DNA of 64,000 nt from Astropecten irregularis (GCA_963971285.1 OZ020261.1:3038001-3102000); one strand, 5' to 3'. Counted from the stretch's first letter, positions 39,726-49,090 are shown. Numbers and translations: made by a program. The notes: generated from the letters alone by a model not told the origin.

Positions 39726-40487
39726 GCGTTGTGCCCAAAGCGGAAACAACTGCTGCACTTGTGCGCAAATTTGCAATAAGTGTAACAGCAACAGGCGGAC
39801 GTATTGAAGGCATAGCACACACCCACCCCAGGCCCAGCGCGAGGTGAACGACCGAACACGGTAAAAGTCGGGCGTGAGGACGGATTAACGTTAGATTGAT
39901 TAATAGAGGCAGCCGCTGCTACCGATGTCCATTTCCCCCCAATTGCTAGATGGGTCAGCGGCACGACGGAGCTTGGAAATTGAACAGAGGCCAAACGGAT
40001 TGTCTCGGCATACATGAGCAGCTCGGCCGCCCGAGTGGAATGCTTTTCCAGGAAGATCAACATGAAAACATGAAAGGCTCAAAGCCACTTATCTAAGCTA
40101 TCAATTTTCTTTCACCACCAAAGTAGGGCTGGATGGCTCAGTTGGTAGAGCGCCTGTACGGTATTCAGGAGGTCTCCGGTTCGAATCCCGCTCCAGTCAA
40201 TTTTTCTTTGTTCACTTTTCAATTTTCTTTCTTGGCGGCACAGCGGGCCGTAAGACCATATTGCCTGCCTCATTGACGGTAAAAACCATCTCCGCATTCT
40301 GTTGGTGGCTGTGCGCCAGTGACCATCCCAAATTGTTTGCTTGATTGTCGCTGGAATTGCCAACCGGCAGCGGAGTTTTCGGAAATAGCAGCGGTGAGTC
40401 CAGCTCAAATACTGGACAGCAACTTATTCCCCAATATCCACCAAACTCTGTAGTTAACATTAATGCTAACGTTAGTAATAGTAGTAC
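39726..40487 (-). pseudogene. Gag of Ngaro element B, with a SINE inserted
   Basis: The minus strand reads PLPVGNSSDNQANNLGWSLA and EMVFTVNEAGNMVLRPAVPP, is interrupted by the SINE, then continues STRAAELLMYAETIRLASVQ and ends in a cysteine-rich knuckle: C-Y-A-F-N-T-S-A-C-C-C-Y-T-Y-C-K-F-A-H-K-C-S-S-C-F-R-F-G-H. The same order occurs in the element C gag (MVLRP/LVLRP, Y-A-E-M/T, C-F-A-F-N...C-R-Y-V-H-I-C-S-R-C...G-H). Such knuckles bind nucleic acid in Ngaro and related gags. Confidence 0.72.
40114..40218 (+). mobile_element. tRNA-derived SINE, copy 5, short form with target duplication
   Basis: 105 bp from ACCACCAAAGTAGGGCTGG to GTTCACTTTT, flanked by a perfect 13 bp repeat TCAATTTTCTTTC at 40,101-40,113 and 40,219-40,231. 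The head module and the CAATGAC...TTTCCCTTGTGG tail are absent, so the mobile unit can be as short as the tRNA-like body plus ~20 bp. It interrupts the Ngaro B gag. Confidence 0.92.
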
Positions 40488-40535
40488 ATGTACTAATAGT
40501 ACCCTACTCTGCTATAATTCTCCCGACTATCCTCC

Positions 40536-41237
40536 ATGACGGATCTGAAAGGAAAAGACTCATGCCACATCGCTCGTCGCGTGGATTACCAAGGAGCGCG
40601 TTGCCCAGTGGATAACCAGGCTGGCAATGACAAGTATATCACTGGAAAACCCTTAATACCACTAATGAATCTAAGATCCAAACTTAGAATCGGTACGTGG
40701 AATGTGAGAAAGCTAAAAGAACTCGGCAAACTCAATACCATATGCAATGAAATGGACAAGAACCAAATCGAAATTCTAGGTGTTTCGGAGACAAACTGGA
40801 CAAGCAATGGCAGTTTCACAACTCATGAAAGAAAAACCATTGTTTTCTCAGGAAAAGAAGAGGGAACCGGATACAGCCATGGAGTAGCAGTGATACTTTC
40901 AAAAGAAGCAGCAAAGTCGCTAATGGGTTACAGCCCAATTTCTGACCGCTTTATGAAGTTAAGGATCCAAGCACAACCTCACAATATTAGCATTGTTATG
41001 TGCTATGCACCAACCAGTACAGGAACCGATGATGAGATAGATGAATTTTATGAATTACTTCAAGAAACGTTCGACAACATCCCTCGCAGAGATATCAGAA
41101 TTATCCTAGGAGATTTCAACGCAAAAGATGGCAAACATGCTTCAATGACGGAGACTACTGGTACTTTTGGCCTTGGAGACCAAAATGAACGTGGTGAGAA
41201 ACTCATTGACTTCTGCAGTGCCATGCCAACAACTTGA
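40536..41237 (+). CDS. RTE element: apurinic-like endonuclease domain
   Basis: A frame of 233 residues from an ATG at 40,536. Motifs of the EEP fold: LRIGTWNVRKLKELGKLNTI, Glu in ILGVSETNWTSNG, HGVAVILSKEAAKSL, CYAPTSTGTDDEIDEFYELL and ILGDFNAKDGKHA, ending E-K-L-I-D-F-C. The frame breaks at about 41,220: relative to the continuing homology there is a 5-base extra segment (GCCATGCC where GCC is expected), after which the RT frame carries on. The endonuclease nicks the target for priming. The SDH motif lies in the next frame (D-H-K-L-L). Confidence 0.9.
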   Translation: MTDLKGKDSCHIARRVDYQGARCPVDNQAGNDKYITGKPLIPLMNLRSKLRIGTWNVRKLKELGKLNTICNEMDKNQIEILGVSETNWTSNGSFTTHERKTIVFSGKEEGTGYSHGVAVILSKEAAKSLMGYSPISDRFMKLRIQAQPHNISIVMCYAPTSTGTDDEIDEFYELLQETFDNIPRRDIRIILGDFNAKDGKHASMTETTGTFGLGDQNERGEKLIDFCSAMPTT

Positions 41238-42934
41238 CTATCACTAATACTCTCTTCAAACATCATCCTAGACATTTATACACGTGGACTTCACCAGACA
41301 ACAAAACAAGAAACCAAATTGACTTCATATTATTGAACACTAAATGGAGAAGCAGTATCAAAGATGCTAAAACTAGACCTGGAGCAGACTGCAACTTGGA
41401 TCACAAACTACTAACAATAGATATGAAACTAAGGTTGAAAAAGATACAGAAACCAACACCTCCACTACGTCTGGACTTTGCAACAATGAATAGCAACTAT
41501 AATGTTGAAGTCTCTTACCGTTTCTCAGCACTTTTGGATACAGCTACAGAAACACCAAATGAACTTTGGGAGAAGGCCAAACAAATCATACTTGAATCAG
41601 CAAAGAATTCAATTGAAAAAAAGAAAAATAGAAACAATCCGTGGATAACAGATGGAACGCTGAAGGAAATTGATAAAAGAAGGAAGTTAAAAGCAAGAGG
41701 AATCAGAAACAAAGAAGATCAAGCAGAATACAACCGAATGAACTCGACAATCCAAAGAATGATGAGGCAGGATAAAAATAAACAGATACAAGAGGTATGT
41801 GAGAAGATTGAAGGTAATTCTAATACCAACTCAACCAAGGATCTCTACCAAAATGTGAAGAAATTGACAAATAAATTCAAACCAAAAATTGACACCATTA
41901 AAGATGAACATGACTCAATACTAAGTGAAGCAAAGGATGTAAAAGAGAGATGGAAACAGTACTGTTACAATTTATACTTGAGGAATGATAACTTGGACCA
42001 AGGAACTCAAACTAACGACAATGAACAGTTTCCTGAACCACCACCATTATTCTCTGAGGTGGAAAAAGCTATGAACGAAATCAAAAAAGGAAAAAGCCCT
42101 GGTGTTGATGAAATACCAATAGAACTCATTCAAACAGGTGACACAAATGTGACTAGATTTTTCTACAAACTCTGCACAGAGGTGTGGGAAAAAAGAGATT
42201 GGCCAGAGGATTGGGTGAAATCTATCTTCGTCCCAATCCCCAAAAAGGGAGACGCACAAGTTTGTAATAACAACAGGACCATAGCACTCATCAGTCACTG
42301 CAGCAAGATCATACTGAAGATAATCTCTGAGAGAATGACATCCAAACTCCAGCAAGAAATAAGTGCAGAGCAAGCTGGTTTTTGCCCAGGAAGAGGAACC
42401 AGGAATCAGATTCTCAATCTAAAAATGGTCATTGAAAAAAACAAGGAATACAACAATGACATCTTCTTATGTTTCATCGATTACAAGAAAGCGTTTGATA
42501 TGGTCTCACATGAGATCCTATGGAAAACAATGCTTAACATGGGATTTTCCAAGCATATAGTGCAACTCATCCAGAACTTATATGGTAACCAATCAGCAGC
42601 AGTCAGAACCACCTATGGACTAACAGACTGGTTTGAGATAGGTCAGGGGGTGAGGCAAGGGTGTATCCTGTCTCCCAATCTTTTTAACATCTACTCAGAA
42701 AGTATAATGAGAACTGCGCTCGAAGGATTTCAAGGATCCATCAAAGTTGGTGGTAGAACTATAACAAATCTGCGATATGCAGACGATGTTGTTCTTATAG
42801 CTGGCAGCATTGCTGAACTCCAAAAATTAGTGGACAGAGTTAATGAAGCAAGTTTGCAAGTAGGATTACATCTTAACGCCTCCAAAACAAAAGTTATGAA
42901 GATAGTTTTAGAACCATACAGACAACCAGGATAG
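41234..42934 (+). CDS. RTE element: end of endonuclease and reverse transcriptase
   Basis: A 566-residue frame. It starts with the endonuclease end (LYTWTSPDNKTRNQIDFILL and AKTRPGADCNLDHKLL). A lysine-rich linker follows, with NNPWITDGTLKEIDKRRKLK. RT motifs: KGKSPGVDEIPIELIQTGD, FVPIPKKGD, RTIALISHCSKIILKI, ISAEQAGFCPGRGTRNQI, first catalytic Asp in CFIDYKKAFDMVSHEILWK, GVRQGCILSPNLFNIYSE and the YADD box at 42,776-42,787 (LRYADDVVLIAGS). All catalytic residues are present. The frame ends prematurely near 42,934 because of a one-base shift around 42,900-42,910. Confidence 0.92.
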   Translation: MTITNTLFKHHPRHLYTWTSPDNKTRNQIDFILLNTKWRSSIKDAKTRPGADCNLDHKLLTIDMKLRLKKIQKPTPPLRLDFATMNSNYNVEVSYRFSALLDTATETPNELWEKAKQIILESAKNSIEKKKNRNNPWITDGTLKEIDKRRKLKARGIRNKEDQAEYNRMNSTIQRMMRQDKNKQIQEVCEKIEGNSNTNSTKDLYQNVKKLTNKFKPKIDTIKDEHDSILSEAKDVKERWKQYCYNLYLRNDNLDQGTQTNDNEQFPEPPPLFSEVEKAMNEIKKGKSPGVDEIPIELIQTGDTNVTRFFYKLCTEVWEKRDWPEDWVKSIFVPIPKKGDAQVCNNNRTIALISHCSKIILKIISERMTSKLQQEISAEQAGFCPGRGTRNQILNLKMVIEKNKEYNNDIFLCFIDYKKAFDMVSHEILWKTMLNMGFSKHIVQLIQNLYGNQSAAVRTTYGLTDWFEIGQGVRQGCILSPNLFNIYSESIMRTALEGFQGSIKVGGRTITNLRYADDVVLIAGSIAELQKLVDRVNEASLQVGLHLNASKTKVMKIVLEPYRQPG

Positions 42935-42941
42935 TATCAAA

Positions 42942-43538
42942 GTGAATGGAGACAACATAGAGAATGTAGATAATTTTGTATATCTCGGCGTAATGTTTAC
43001 AAACAGCTACAATGATTCCACTGAAATTAAACGAAGACTGAGCATTGCACGAAATGTAATGATATCCCTCACTTCAATATGGAAAGACAAAGCTATTTCT
43101 ATCAACACCAAAAAGAGACTCCTCCAATCCCTAGTCTTTTCAATAGCCACTTATGGATCAGAGTGTTGGGTCACAAAAACAGCAGACACAAAGAGAATCC
43201 AGTCATTCGAGTTCTGGTGCTACAGACGTCTGCTAAGAATAAGCTGGACAGAGAGAAGAACCAATGAATGGGTACTCAATAAAATCAGGCCAAGAGAAAG
43301 TTTGCTTATGATGATCAATAAACGGAAAATGGCATTTGTGGGGCACATTCTCAGAACCAATCTGCTGGAAAAGGAACTATTAACTGGGTGCGTTTACGGA
43401 AAGAGAAGAAGAGGTAGACCCAAAACACGATACAGCGACAACATAAAAAAGATAACTGGCTTGAGTTTTGTTGGCGCTTATAGATTGGCCCAGAATAAAG
43501 ACGCATGGAGGACCACGGCAGTTCAACACATGAACTAA
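42942..43538 (+). CDS. RTE element: RT thumb and C-terminal domain
   Basis: This frame of 198 residues continues the same polyprotein after the one-base shift: VDNFVYLGVMFTNSYNDSTE, RRLSIARNVMISLTSIWKDK, ATYGSECWVTKTADTKRIQS, FEFWCYRRLLRISWTERRTN, HILRTNLLEKELLTG and KRRRGRPKTRYSDNIKKITG, ending near D-A-W-R-T-T-A-V. The R-G-R-P-K-T-R-x-S-D block and the final D-x-W-R are characteristic of this clade. The ATG at 42,942 is internal to the original polyprotein. Confidence 0.9.
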   Translation: MNGDNIENVDNFVYLGVMFTNSYNDSTEIKRRLSIARNVMISLTSIWKDKAISINTKKRLLQSLVFSIATYGSECWVTKTADTKRIQSFEFWCYRRLLRISWTERRTNEWVLNKIRPRESLLMMINKRKMAFVGHILRTNLLEKELLTGCVYGKRRRGRPKTRYSDNIKKITGLSFVGAYRLAQNKDAWRTTAVQHMN

Positions 43539-43599
43539 CCGTACTATGATGATGTACTAATAGTACTTATAATAGTTCGGTCGTAAGCCCAGTTTTTTT

Positions 43600-44590
43600 C
43601 GACTGTCAATGCTAATGCCTTAGCACACCCAATGCGGTCCCCCATAGCCAGTAACGCTAACAGCAATTTAGTTTTTGGTCTAAATCAGGTCAGGGCAGCC
43701 AATGGCTTGCCCCTGTTAAAGGCCGATTTGGCCATGGATAGGCCTGCTTCTTGGCATTCTTTGGGGCAAGATGCCCCTATCAACTTGCATGTGTCCCAAG
43801 CCATTAAAGAAAAAAATCTGGAAGGGGCGGGATGTAGACATAGCGTCCCTTTACCACGACCATGCCACTACGGTTTTGACTTCCGCCGGCAGCGGCTCTG
43901 AATTGACCATGGCAGTTGAGCAAGGGAATTAGGTACATTACATGTAGTTTCGCATCACAGCCCCGTCGGCTTGATTCGATCAACAAATGGTCATGTGTTT
44001 ATGGCCATTTATTCCATGTGACATCCTAGCCGGGCCGCATCCTGGAATTGTTAAAATATGCAGAGATGGTTCGCATGGCAGCATGGCAGCATTGCAAATC
44101 CTTGGCCTAGGCTGGCGTAACTATGAAGAGCAGTTCCGCAAACCCATCCTGTTCATGGGCTTCTATGAATATGAAACTTTGGGTTATGGTTGCTGCTGCC
44201 GGTAGCATGTTGCCCGCGGCTACTAGTACTACTGCCAATACCGGCACAACTGCTGGGGCTGCTCGGAACCAATGGCCTACGCGCAATTGCTTCGCATTTA
44301 ATTCCATGTTGGGTTGCCGTTGGAATCCTTGTCGGTATGTACACATTTGCTCCCGGTGCACAAGGCTTGGACACGGTGCGTCGTCGTGTAAATTCGGTCG
44401 GGCAGCGCCCCATGCAAGGTCAGGGCGGCATACCAGCAAAGCATCCGATCACTCCCGCCACGTGCTACACAAAGTCGCCGTACTCGGCACCGGGCACGCA
44501 GCAGTCTTTCAAGCTGGCGACAACCAGACCTACCGTGCCACGGATGGGTGCACCACACTAAATAGCTCAAAAATCAATGCGCCGAGCTGA
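43600..44590 (+). pseudogene. Gag of Ngaro element C
   Basis: Readable blocks in shifting frames: SNLVFGLNQVRAANGLPLLK, INLHVSQAIKEKNLEG, then (frame change) ASLYHDHATTVLTSAGSGSE followed by LTMAVEQG, a degraded middle, and the knuckle C-F-A-F-N-S-M-L-G-C-R-W-N-P-C-R-Y-V-H-I (about 44,287-44,346) with C-S-R-C...G-H-G-A-S-S-C-K-F following. The knuckle matches that of element B. Frame breaks occur near 43,825, 43,930 and 44,170. Confidence 0.72.
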
Positions 44591-44980
44591 TTATCATATT
44601 GTGTGTACCTTCAAATGTTTTTAAAATATGCGATTTGGGGGATCGTGCAATTAATATATTGTGTAATTATGATGGGTTATCAAAACCTGGGGTTTCATTG
44701 CTTCAACCTGTTGTGAAGACTTGAGAAATTTTGGCTTAAAATGTGGCCCTACGTTGTTTTGAACGTGGAGGGTTGCTTCATGAAAACCGGCTGCAAGTTG
44801 GTTTGGGAAAATGGACATTTTGGGGGTGTTTTTTTCTTGGGGCATTTAGAAAAAAATATGATCGGCTAACAAACCAATAATTGAAAGGAATCGGGTAGAT
44901 GACGGTTCAAGCTTTGCTTTGCATTATTGCACCAAACACTGAGAGACTCCTGGATGGGATTTTTTTAACTGTGAAGTTGA
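44591..44980. other. Gag-RT spacer of Ngaro element C
   Basis: AT-rich, no recognisable protein. It could be an insertion or degraded linker. Confidence 0.4.
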
Positions 44981-44999
44981 GGCATTTTACACTAAAGTC

Positions 45000-46040
45000 A
45001 ATGGGACACTATTTAGTGCGGTGCACCAGGATGAGCGCTAACATGCGCTATAGCGACCCCATGGCTGAACAAGCAAGCAAATATTCGTGCTCCCAACTAA
45101 CGGCCATTAAAGTAGCTGTTCTTCAGCAGTGGTTGGCGCATTATCCACTTAAGTCAGCGGCTGATTCACTTACTCATGGTTTTTTAAGGGGATTTTCCCT
45201 TGGTTTTCATGGGCCGAGGTTGAGGAAAGATTCCGATTGTCTTAAATCGGCCGCAGATAGGCCCGCTGTGGTTTTGCAGAAGCTACAAAACGAAATTGAT
45301 CTTGGTAGGATTGCGGGACATTTTGATTGTCCTCCCTTTCCTAACCTGCGATGTTTGCCAATTGGGTTTGTTCCTAACAACAACCCGGCTCATTTCGGTT
45401 AATCCACCATTTGTCATATCCTATGGGAAGCTCCATGAATGACTTTATCGATAAAGATGAGTGTAGAGTGCATTATGCATCTTTTGATTCAGCCGTTGAA
45501 TTAGCAAATTACTGTTGGCCGCAATGCTTGGTTAGCAAAAAGTGACATCAAGTATGCTTTTAGGCTCCTTTCAGTTTCAGAATAAATTTTACAATGACAA
45601 ATTATTTGAGATATTTTGTACGTTTTTAGAGTTAACACGTGAAGCAAGCGTCGGGAACAAACACTGTAACAAATTATCTTGATGATTTCTTGTGCATTGA
45701 CGCAACCAAGGAACAATGTGCGTTCCTTTTCAGTACATTCCACGCAGCTACAGGTACCACTGGCGGACAAAAAGACGGAGGGCCCTTGTAAAACTATTAC
45801 TTATTTGGATTTGGAAATTGATAAAGTTAGGCGCGAGATTCAGGTACCAAGTAACAAAGTACAGTTGGCACTTCAGGAAAAAATTCACTCATGCCTGGGT
45901 AGGAAGAAGATGTCCTTGCTGGAAATACAATCCTTAGTCGTGCAGTCGCGCCAGGTCGGGCGTTCAACAGGCGTTTCATTAGCCTATCCCGTGGGCTTGC
46001 AAAGCCACAACATAAAACACGCAGATCAGTTGGTGCAAAG
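45000..46040 (+). pseudogene. Reverse transcriptase of Ngaro element C
   Basis: It opens with IKVAVLQQWLAHYPLKSAAD, GFSLGFHGPRLRKDSDCLKS and LQNEIDLGRIAGHF (the counterpart of element B's IKIVVLREWFERYP...GKGRIAGPF), then LRCLPIGFVPNNNPAHF. A frameshift follows, then L-I-H-H-L-S-Y-P-M-G-S-S-M-N-D-F-I-D-K-D and NAWLAKSDIKYAFRLLSVSE with the first catalytic Asp. A deletion follows, then T-N-Y-L-D-D-F-L-C-I-D with YLDD at 45,675-45,686, and TYLDLEIDKVRREIQVPSNK. Not translatable as one protein. Confidence 0.82.
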
Positions 46041-46460
46041 ATGGACTTGTTAATGTGGTTGGAATTTCTTGATCGTTTCAATTGGGTGTCTCCGTTCCGT
46101 GATGAGGGCTGGCTCGACAACGACACATTAGAACTATTTACCGATGCGGCCGCCAGTATTGGCTTTGGGGGTTACTTTTATAATAATGGTCAGTGGTTTC
46201 AAGGCAAGTGGGCTCCTGAGCTAGTCACATGTTCGCCATCCATAGCCTACTGTGAATTCTATCCGTTGGAGATTTCCATGTACTGCTGGGCTCCCCAGTT
46301 GGCTAACCGCAGGGTACGTTTTCGGACCAATAACGAGGCCGTTATAATTAACAATCTGATATTGCGATATGATCATGCAATTAGTGCGCCTGTTTATTTG
46401 CCAATGTCTGCGATTTAATGTCACGTTTCAGGCCGTTCACATTCCGGGAATTTGAAATGA
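46041..46460 (+). pseudogene. RNase H of Ngaro element C
   Basis: MDLLMWLEFLDRFNWVSPFR and LELFTDAAASIGFGGYFYNN (catalytic T-D-A, about 46,140) are followed by WAPELVTCSPSIAYCEFYPL (second acidic residue), VRFRTNNEAVIINNLI, where the expected R-T-D-N is R-T-N-N (a changed catalytic Asp), and, after a break, FQAVHIPGI and an ADSLS-like D-S-L-S. The D to N change would disable RNase H. Confidence 0.78.
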
Positions 46461-46539
46461 CATAGCCGATTCCCTTTCTTGTTTCCAAGGGGATCGCTTC
46501 CGTGCCCTTGCCCCTCAGGCCGAGACCAATATTACCCGT

Positions 46540-47430
46540 ATCCCAGACATCCAGCAGACATGTTAGAAGGTGAGATGCACCGCCTTTTGATGGCAGCTTC
46601 GGCTTCAAACACACACAAAACTTATCAAACGGGTTGGCGGGCATTTTCCTTATTCAAACAATGGGGATTTGCAGACAAATCTCCCGCATTGCCTCATGAG
46701 GTTGGTCAATTCATTGCATGGTTGTCCTTAATACACAATTGCTACATACGTGGCAGGTGTTTGCTATTATCATAAGATTCAAGGGTTGGACAGATCCCAT
46801 CCAGGATTTTTTAGAAACTTTAATAAACTATTAACGGGTTGTCGTAGGGATAAGGCAGGTAGCGCAAAATGGTGGCCCATGACCATTCCAGTCTTGGCCA
46901 GAATTATGCACGCACTTCCTCAAGTTTGTACGGATCACTATGAAGTTGTTCTTTTCCATGCAGTTATGCTAGGCGCCTTTTTTGGGTTTATACGAATTGG
47001 AGAATTTGCTGGAATTTCTAAAACCCACATACGAAAATCGGTCCAATGTTCCTCTGACGTGGAATTTCAGAATCTTGGTCAAACCACTGCATCAGTTTGA
47101 ATTTAGTTTAAACATATGAAAACAAACCAGTCCACAAGTGGTTCGATTAGTTTGCACTGAAGATGGCAGTATTTGCCCTGTAAAGGCAATGAGCGCATAT
47201 GCGCAAATTAGGCCAAGCTTTCCCGGTAGTTCCTTTTGCCATTTTGGGGGTCAGGCGCTTACACAGTATCAATGCAATGCCATCTTGAAAAAGGTGGTGT
47301 TGTTTGGAAGAATGCCCTTTTCGGGTGCATTCTTTCTGCATTGGGGCGGCCACAACTGCGGCGGCTCTGGGCACCCCGATTGACCAAATTCAAGCCATGG
47401 GTCGTTGGCGTTCACTTAAGAGGCTGTTAA
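46540..47430 (+). pseudogene. Tyrosine recombinase of Ngaro element C
   Basis: The N-terminal domain reads MHRLLMAASASNTHKTYQTG, FSLFKQWGFADKSPALPHEV and QFIAWLS. The catalytic half has HYEVVLFHAVMLGAFFGFIR-type sequence with the first Arg in IRIGEF, SICPVKAMSAYAQIRPSFPG, and near 47,328-47,415 the H-S-F-x-I-G-A-A-T box followed by I-Q-A-M-G-R-W-R-S. The Arg of H-x-x-R has become Cys (codon TGC at 47,337-47,339), a likely CpG decay of CGC, and the Tyr region is lost to frameshift. Inactive. Confidence 0.82.
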
Positions 47431-47549
47431 CCTTAATTTTTGGCCCATAATACAATGTCAATGACCTAGGGTTTAATGGGGTACATCATCTGTCGTATAA
47501 AATGCTGTGGTATTCAGAGGTTGACAATTCTGAATTTTGTTTTTGTTTT

Positions 47550-47730
47550 TACATTGGACGTATGGATCATTGGCGATTCTATTATTCGCAGGGCAACTGC
47601 CAGTCTGGGTTGTAAGCCGTCTGGGTGTAGCCCGATTTGCCGACATTGAGAAACTAAAAAATTACCTTTCTCACCGTTGGCCTCAGCCGGCTATGTTAAT
47701 TGTTCATATTGGAACAAACTACTTATTAGA
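47550..47730 (+). pseudogene. SGNH/GDSL-hydrolase-like remnant at the end of Ngaro C
   Basis: About 47,560-47,590 reads DVWIIGDSIIRRA, with the catalytic Ser in the G-D-S block (Ser codon 47,578-47,580). After frameshifts about 47,693-47,722 reads MLIVHIGTNYLLDT, matching the G-x-N block of SGNH hydrolases. An SGNH-type hydrolase has been reported in some Ngaro-group elements, which supports the classification. Too short and broken to be active. Confidence 0.6.
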
Positions 47731-47984
47731 TACATATTTTTTCAGTACGCGCTAGCATGCTAAGCTTCATATGCTTTAATGTAGAGATGCGTTCCCAGGA
47801 ACTAAGCTTGTCTGGCGATATATTGCCACGTGTACCTTTAATGGACAAGTGATGATGTCATAACAGTTGTTTATGACAATAAGGACACCGCTGATAGGCT
47901 ATTTCTCTGTACTTGAGCAATGTACTTGTTTCTTTTTTTATAAAACATATGCGAAACAGCTTGTGTTTGTTCACACATTTTAAG

Positions 47985-48260
47985 AGTCAGTCCGCGAGAA
48001 GACCATGCAAAATCTTGAAAAATCGACAAGGTGAGGGGTCAGCGAATTAATTTCAAATCTTGGCCATTGGATCCCCACCTGGTACCATATCACATGGTAG
48101 AGTAGCTCAATCTATAATCCCACAGTGACCGAGTACGGGGCATTTGTAATTTTCGGCTGAAAGTGTACTTTTTTACAAATTGGGGGGGTCATTTGCAGAT
48201 GTTTTGGGGGTATAGTTACAACCGCGGTTCTGCCCTTAAACATCATCGTTTATTGTCGAG
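47985..48260. repeat. Interspersed repeat R, copy 1
   Basis: GAGAAGACCATGCAAAATCTTG followed by ACAAGGTGAGGGGTCAGCG is a diverged reverse complement of 58,150-58,200 (GTTGACCCCCACCTTATCAC then CTGCATGGTCCTCTCG). Both lie in similar non-coding context. No coding capacity. Confidence 0.5.
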
Positions 48261-49090
48261 TTCTACATCAAAAGAAAGAGCGTGATCTCCTCTACATGAT
48301 GAAATAAAAATAAATGTTGTAAAGGCATTTATTGCAGATATATAGGCATTAGAAAAATAGGTATCGGCTTTACTATGAAAACAAGTAATGTACAAAGTAA
48401 GCTGTATCTCAATTAGTGCAGGGCTGACGGTCACCAAATTTTGACAAAATGTAATTGAAATACTAATGTACAAGGGCAAAAAATTTAATTTGTGTCAGCT
48501 CTTTTCGATTTTTTTTTGTTGCCGGTCAAATATATGCAAAATTCTTCAATTTGTGATAAACCTACAATGAACAGTTTGAGTGTTACATGTATATTGCATT
48601 TCATCATTTCATATTTTGGATTAGATTCTGTTTGACCTTGCAAAATATTTATTTTAAAGTCTTTATGTATTGGGGAGGGTGGATCAACCCTTTGGTGACA
48701 CCCATAACTGATGTTGGAGGAAATTTAGGATTAGGCAGCGCAGGTGCCGCGCCCACATTGTCAAAGTTATTATCCATTTTCTACCTGTCACCGACAGAGG
48801 GCGCTATAAGAAACTGGGGTAGTGTTCAATATGGCGGTTGGCATGGATATCATGCCGTCTGTGCAGCTGCAGTGCGATTTTAAGGATTTTGAGCATTGTA
48901 AAGCCATCAAGTGCGGTGTCTATCGGTATTATCCGCGTAATGTATGTTCAGTGATCCTTCGTCACTGTACGAAAGATATACTTAGGCATTTGCAGAAAAG
49001 TGGAAAGTGCCCGCCCTGGATGTTGCTGTAGAGTGGAAAGTTATTCTCCTGCGATGTGGATTGATAATGGTCTATTAAAAGCATATAAAT
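48261..49090. other. Non-coding DNA
   Basis: No domain-bearing ORF. An AATATGGCGG string near 48,829 resembles a YY1/initiator-type sequence but has no support as a promoter. Confidence 0.35.

Larger units (their letters stand above)
34870..40487 (-). mobile_element. Ngaro-type tyrosine-recombinase retrotransposon B, degraded and interrupted
   Basis: Read on the minus strand the order is gag with a cysteine-rich knuckle, RT, RNase H, tyrosine recombinase. It is homologous throughout to element C (43,567-47,760) but runs the opposite way, giving a head-to-head pair. It is interrupted by a SINE (40,114-40,218), one hAT-like element in gag (38,746-39,725) and another in the recombinase gene (35,244-36,567). 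Its recombinase end is cut off at about 34,876 against the Jockey-like RT. The assignment to Ngaro rather than DIRS proper rests on the RT style (LIHH...YP.G.S..DFID, H-Y-L-D-D-F-L) and the recombinase motif AFFGFMRVGEF; it was not tested by phylogeny. Confidence 0.8.
40503..43551 (+). mobile_element. Full-length RTE-type non-LTR retrotransposon with 15 bp target duplication
   Basis: The ~3.05 kb element lies between direct repeats ATGTACTAATAGTAC at 40,488-40,502 and 43,552-43,566. It encodes endonuclease, RT and a C-terminal domain in three frames, with a 3' untranslated region of only about a dozen bases ending TATGATG. The short 3' region, single polyprotein and EEP endonuclease fit the RTE clade. 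The insertion lies exactly between the 5' ends of the two Ngaro elements. Two small frame breaks are the only evident damage, so it is fairly young. Confidence 0.92.
43567..47760 (+). mobile_element. Ngaro-type element C, degraded, plus strand
   Basis: Order on the plus strand: gag with cysteine knuckle (43,600-44,590), RT (45,000-46,040), RNase H (46,041-46,460), tyrosine recombinase (46,540-47,430) and an SGNH-hydrolase-like remnant (47,550-47,730). It is homologous to element B but diverged from it, so the pair are separate insertions or an ancient inverted pair, not a recent duplication. Its left edge meets element B, with the RTE element now between them. No split direct repeats typical of Ngaro were identified. 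Confidence 0.8.

Noticed and set aside
39381..40063. Plus-strand and overlapping minus-strand ORFs through the second hAT-like element
   Set aside because: They run across the insertion boundary at 39,725 and so mix unrelated sequences; only the part right of 39,726 is real gag.
48822..49031. 69-residue ORF with several cysteines
   Set aside because: No spaced cysteine motif matching a known zinc finger, and no flanking gene signals.
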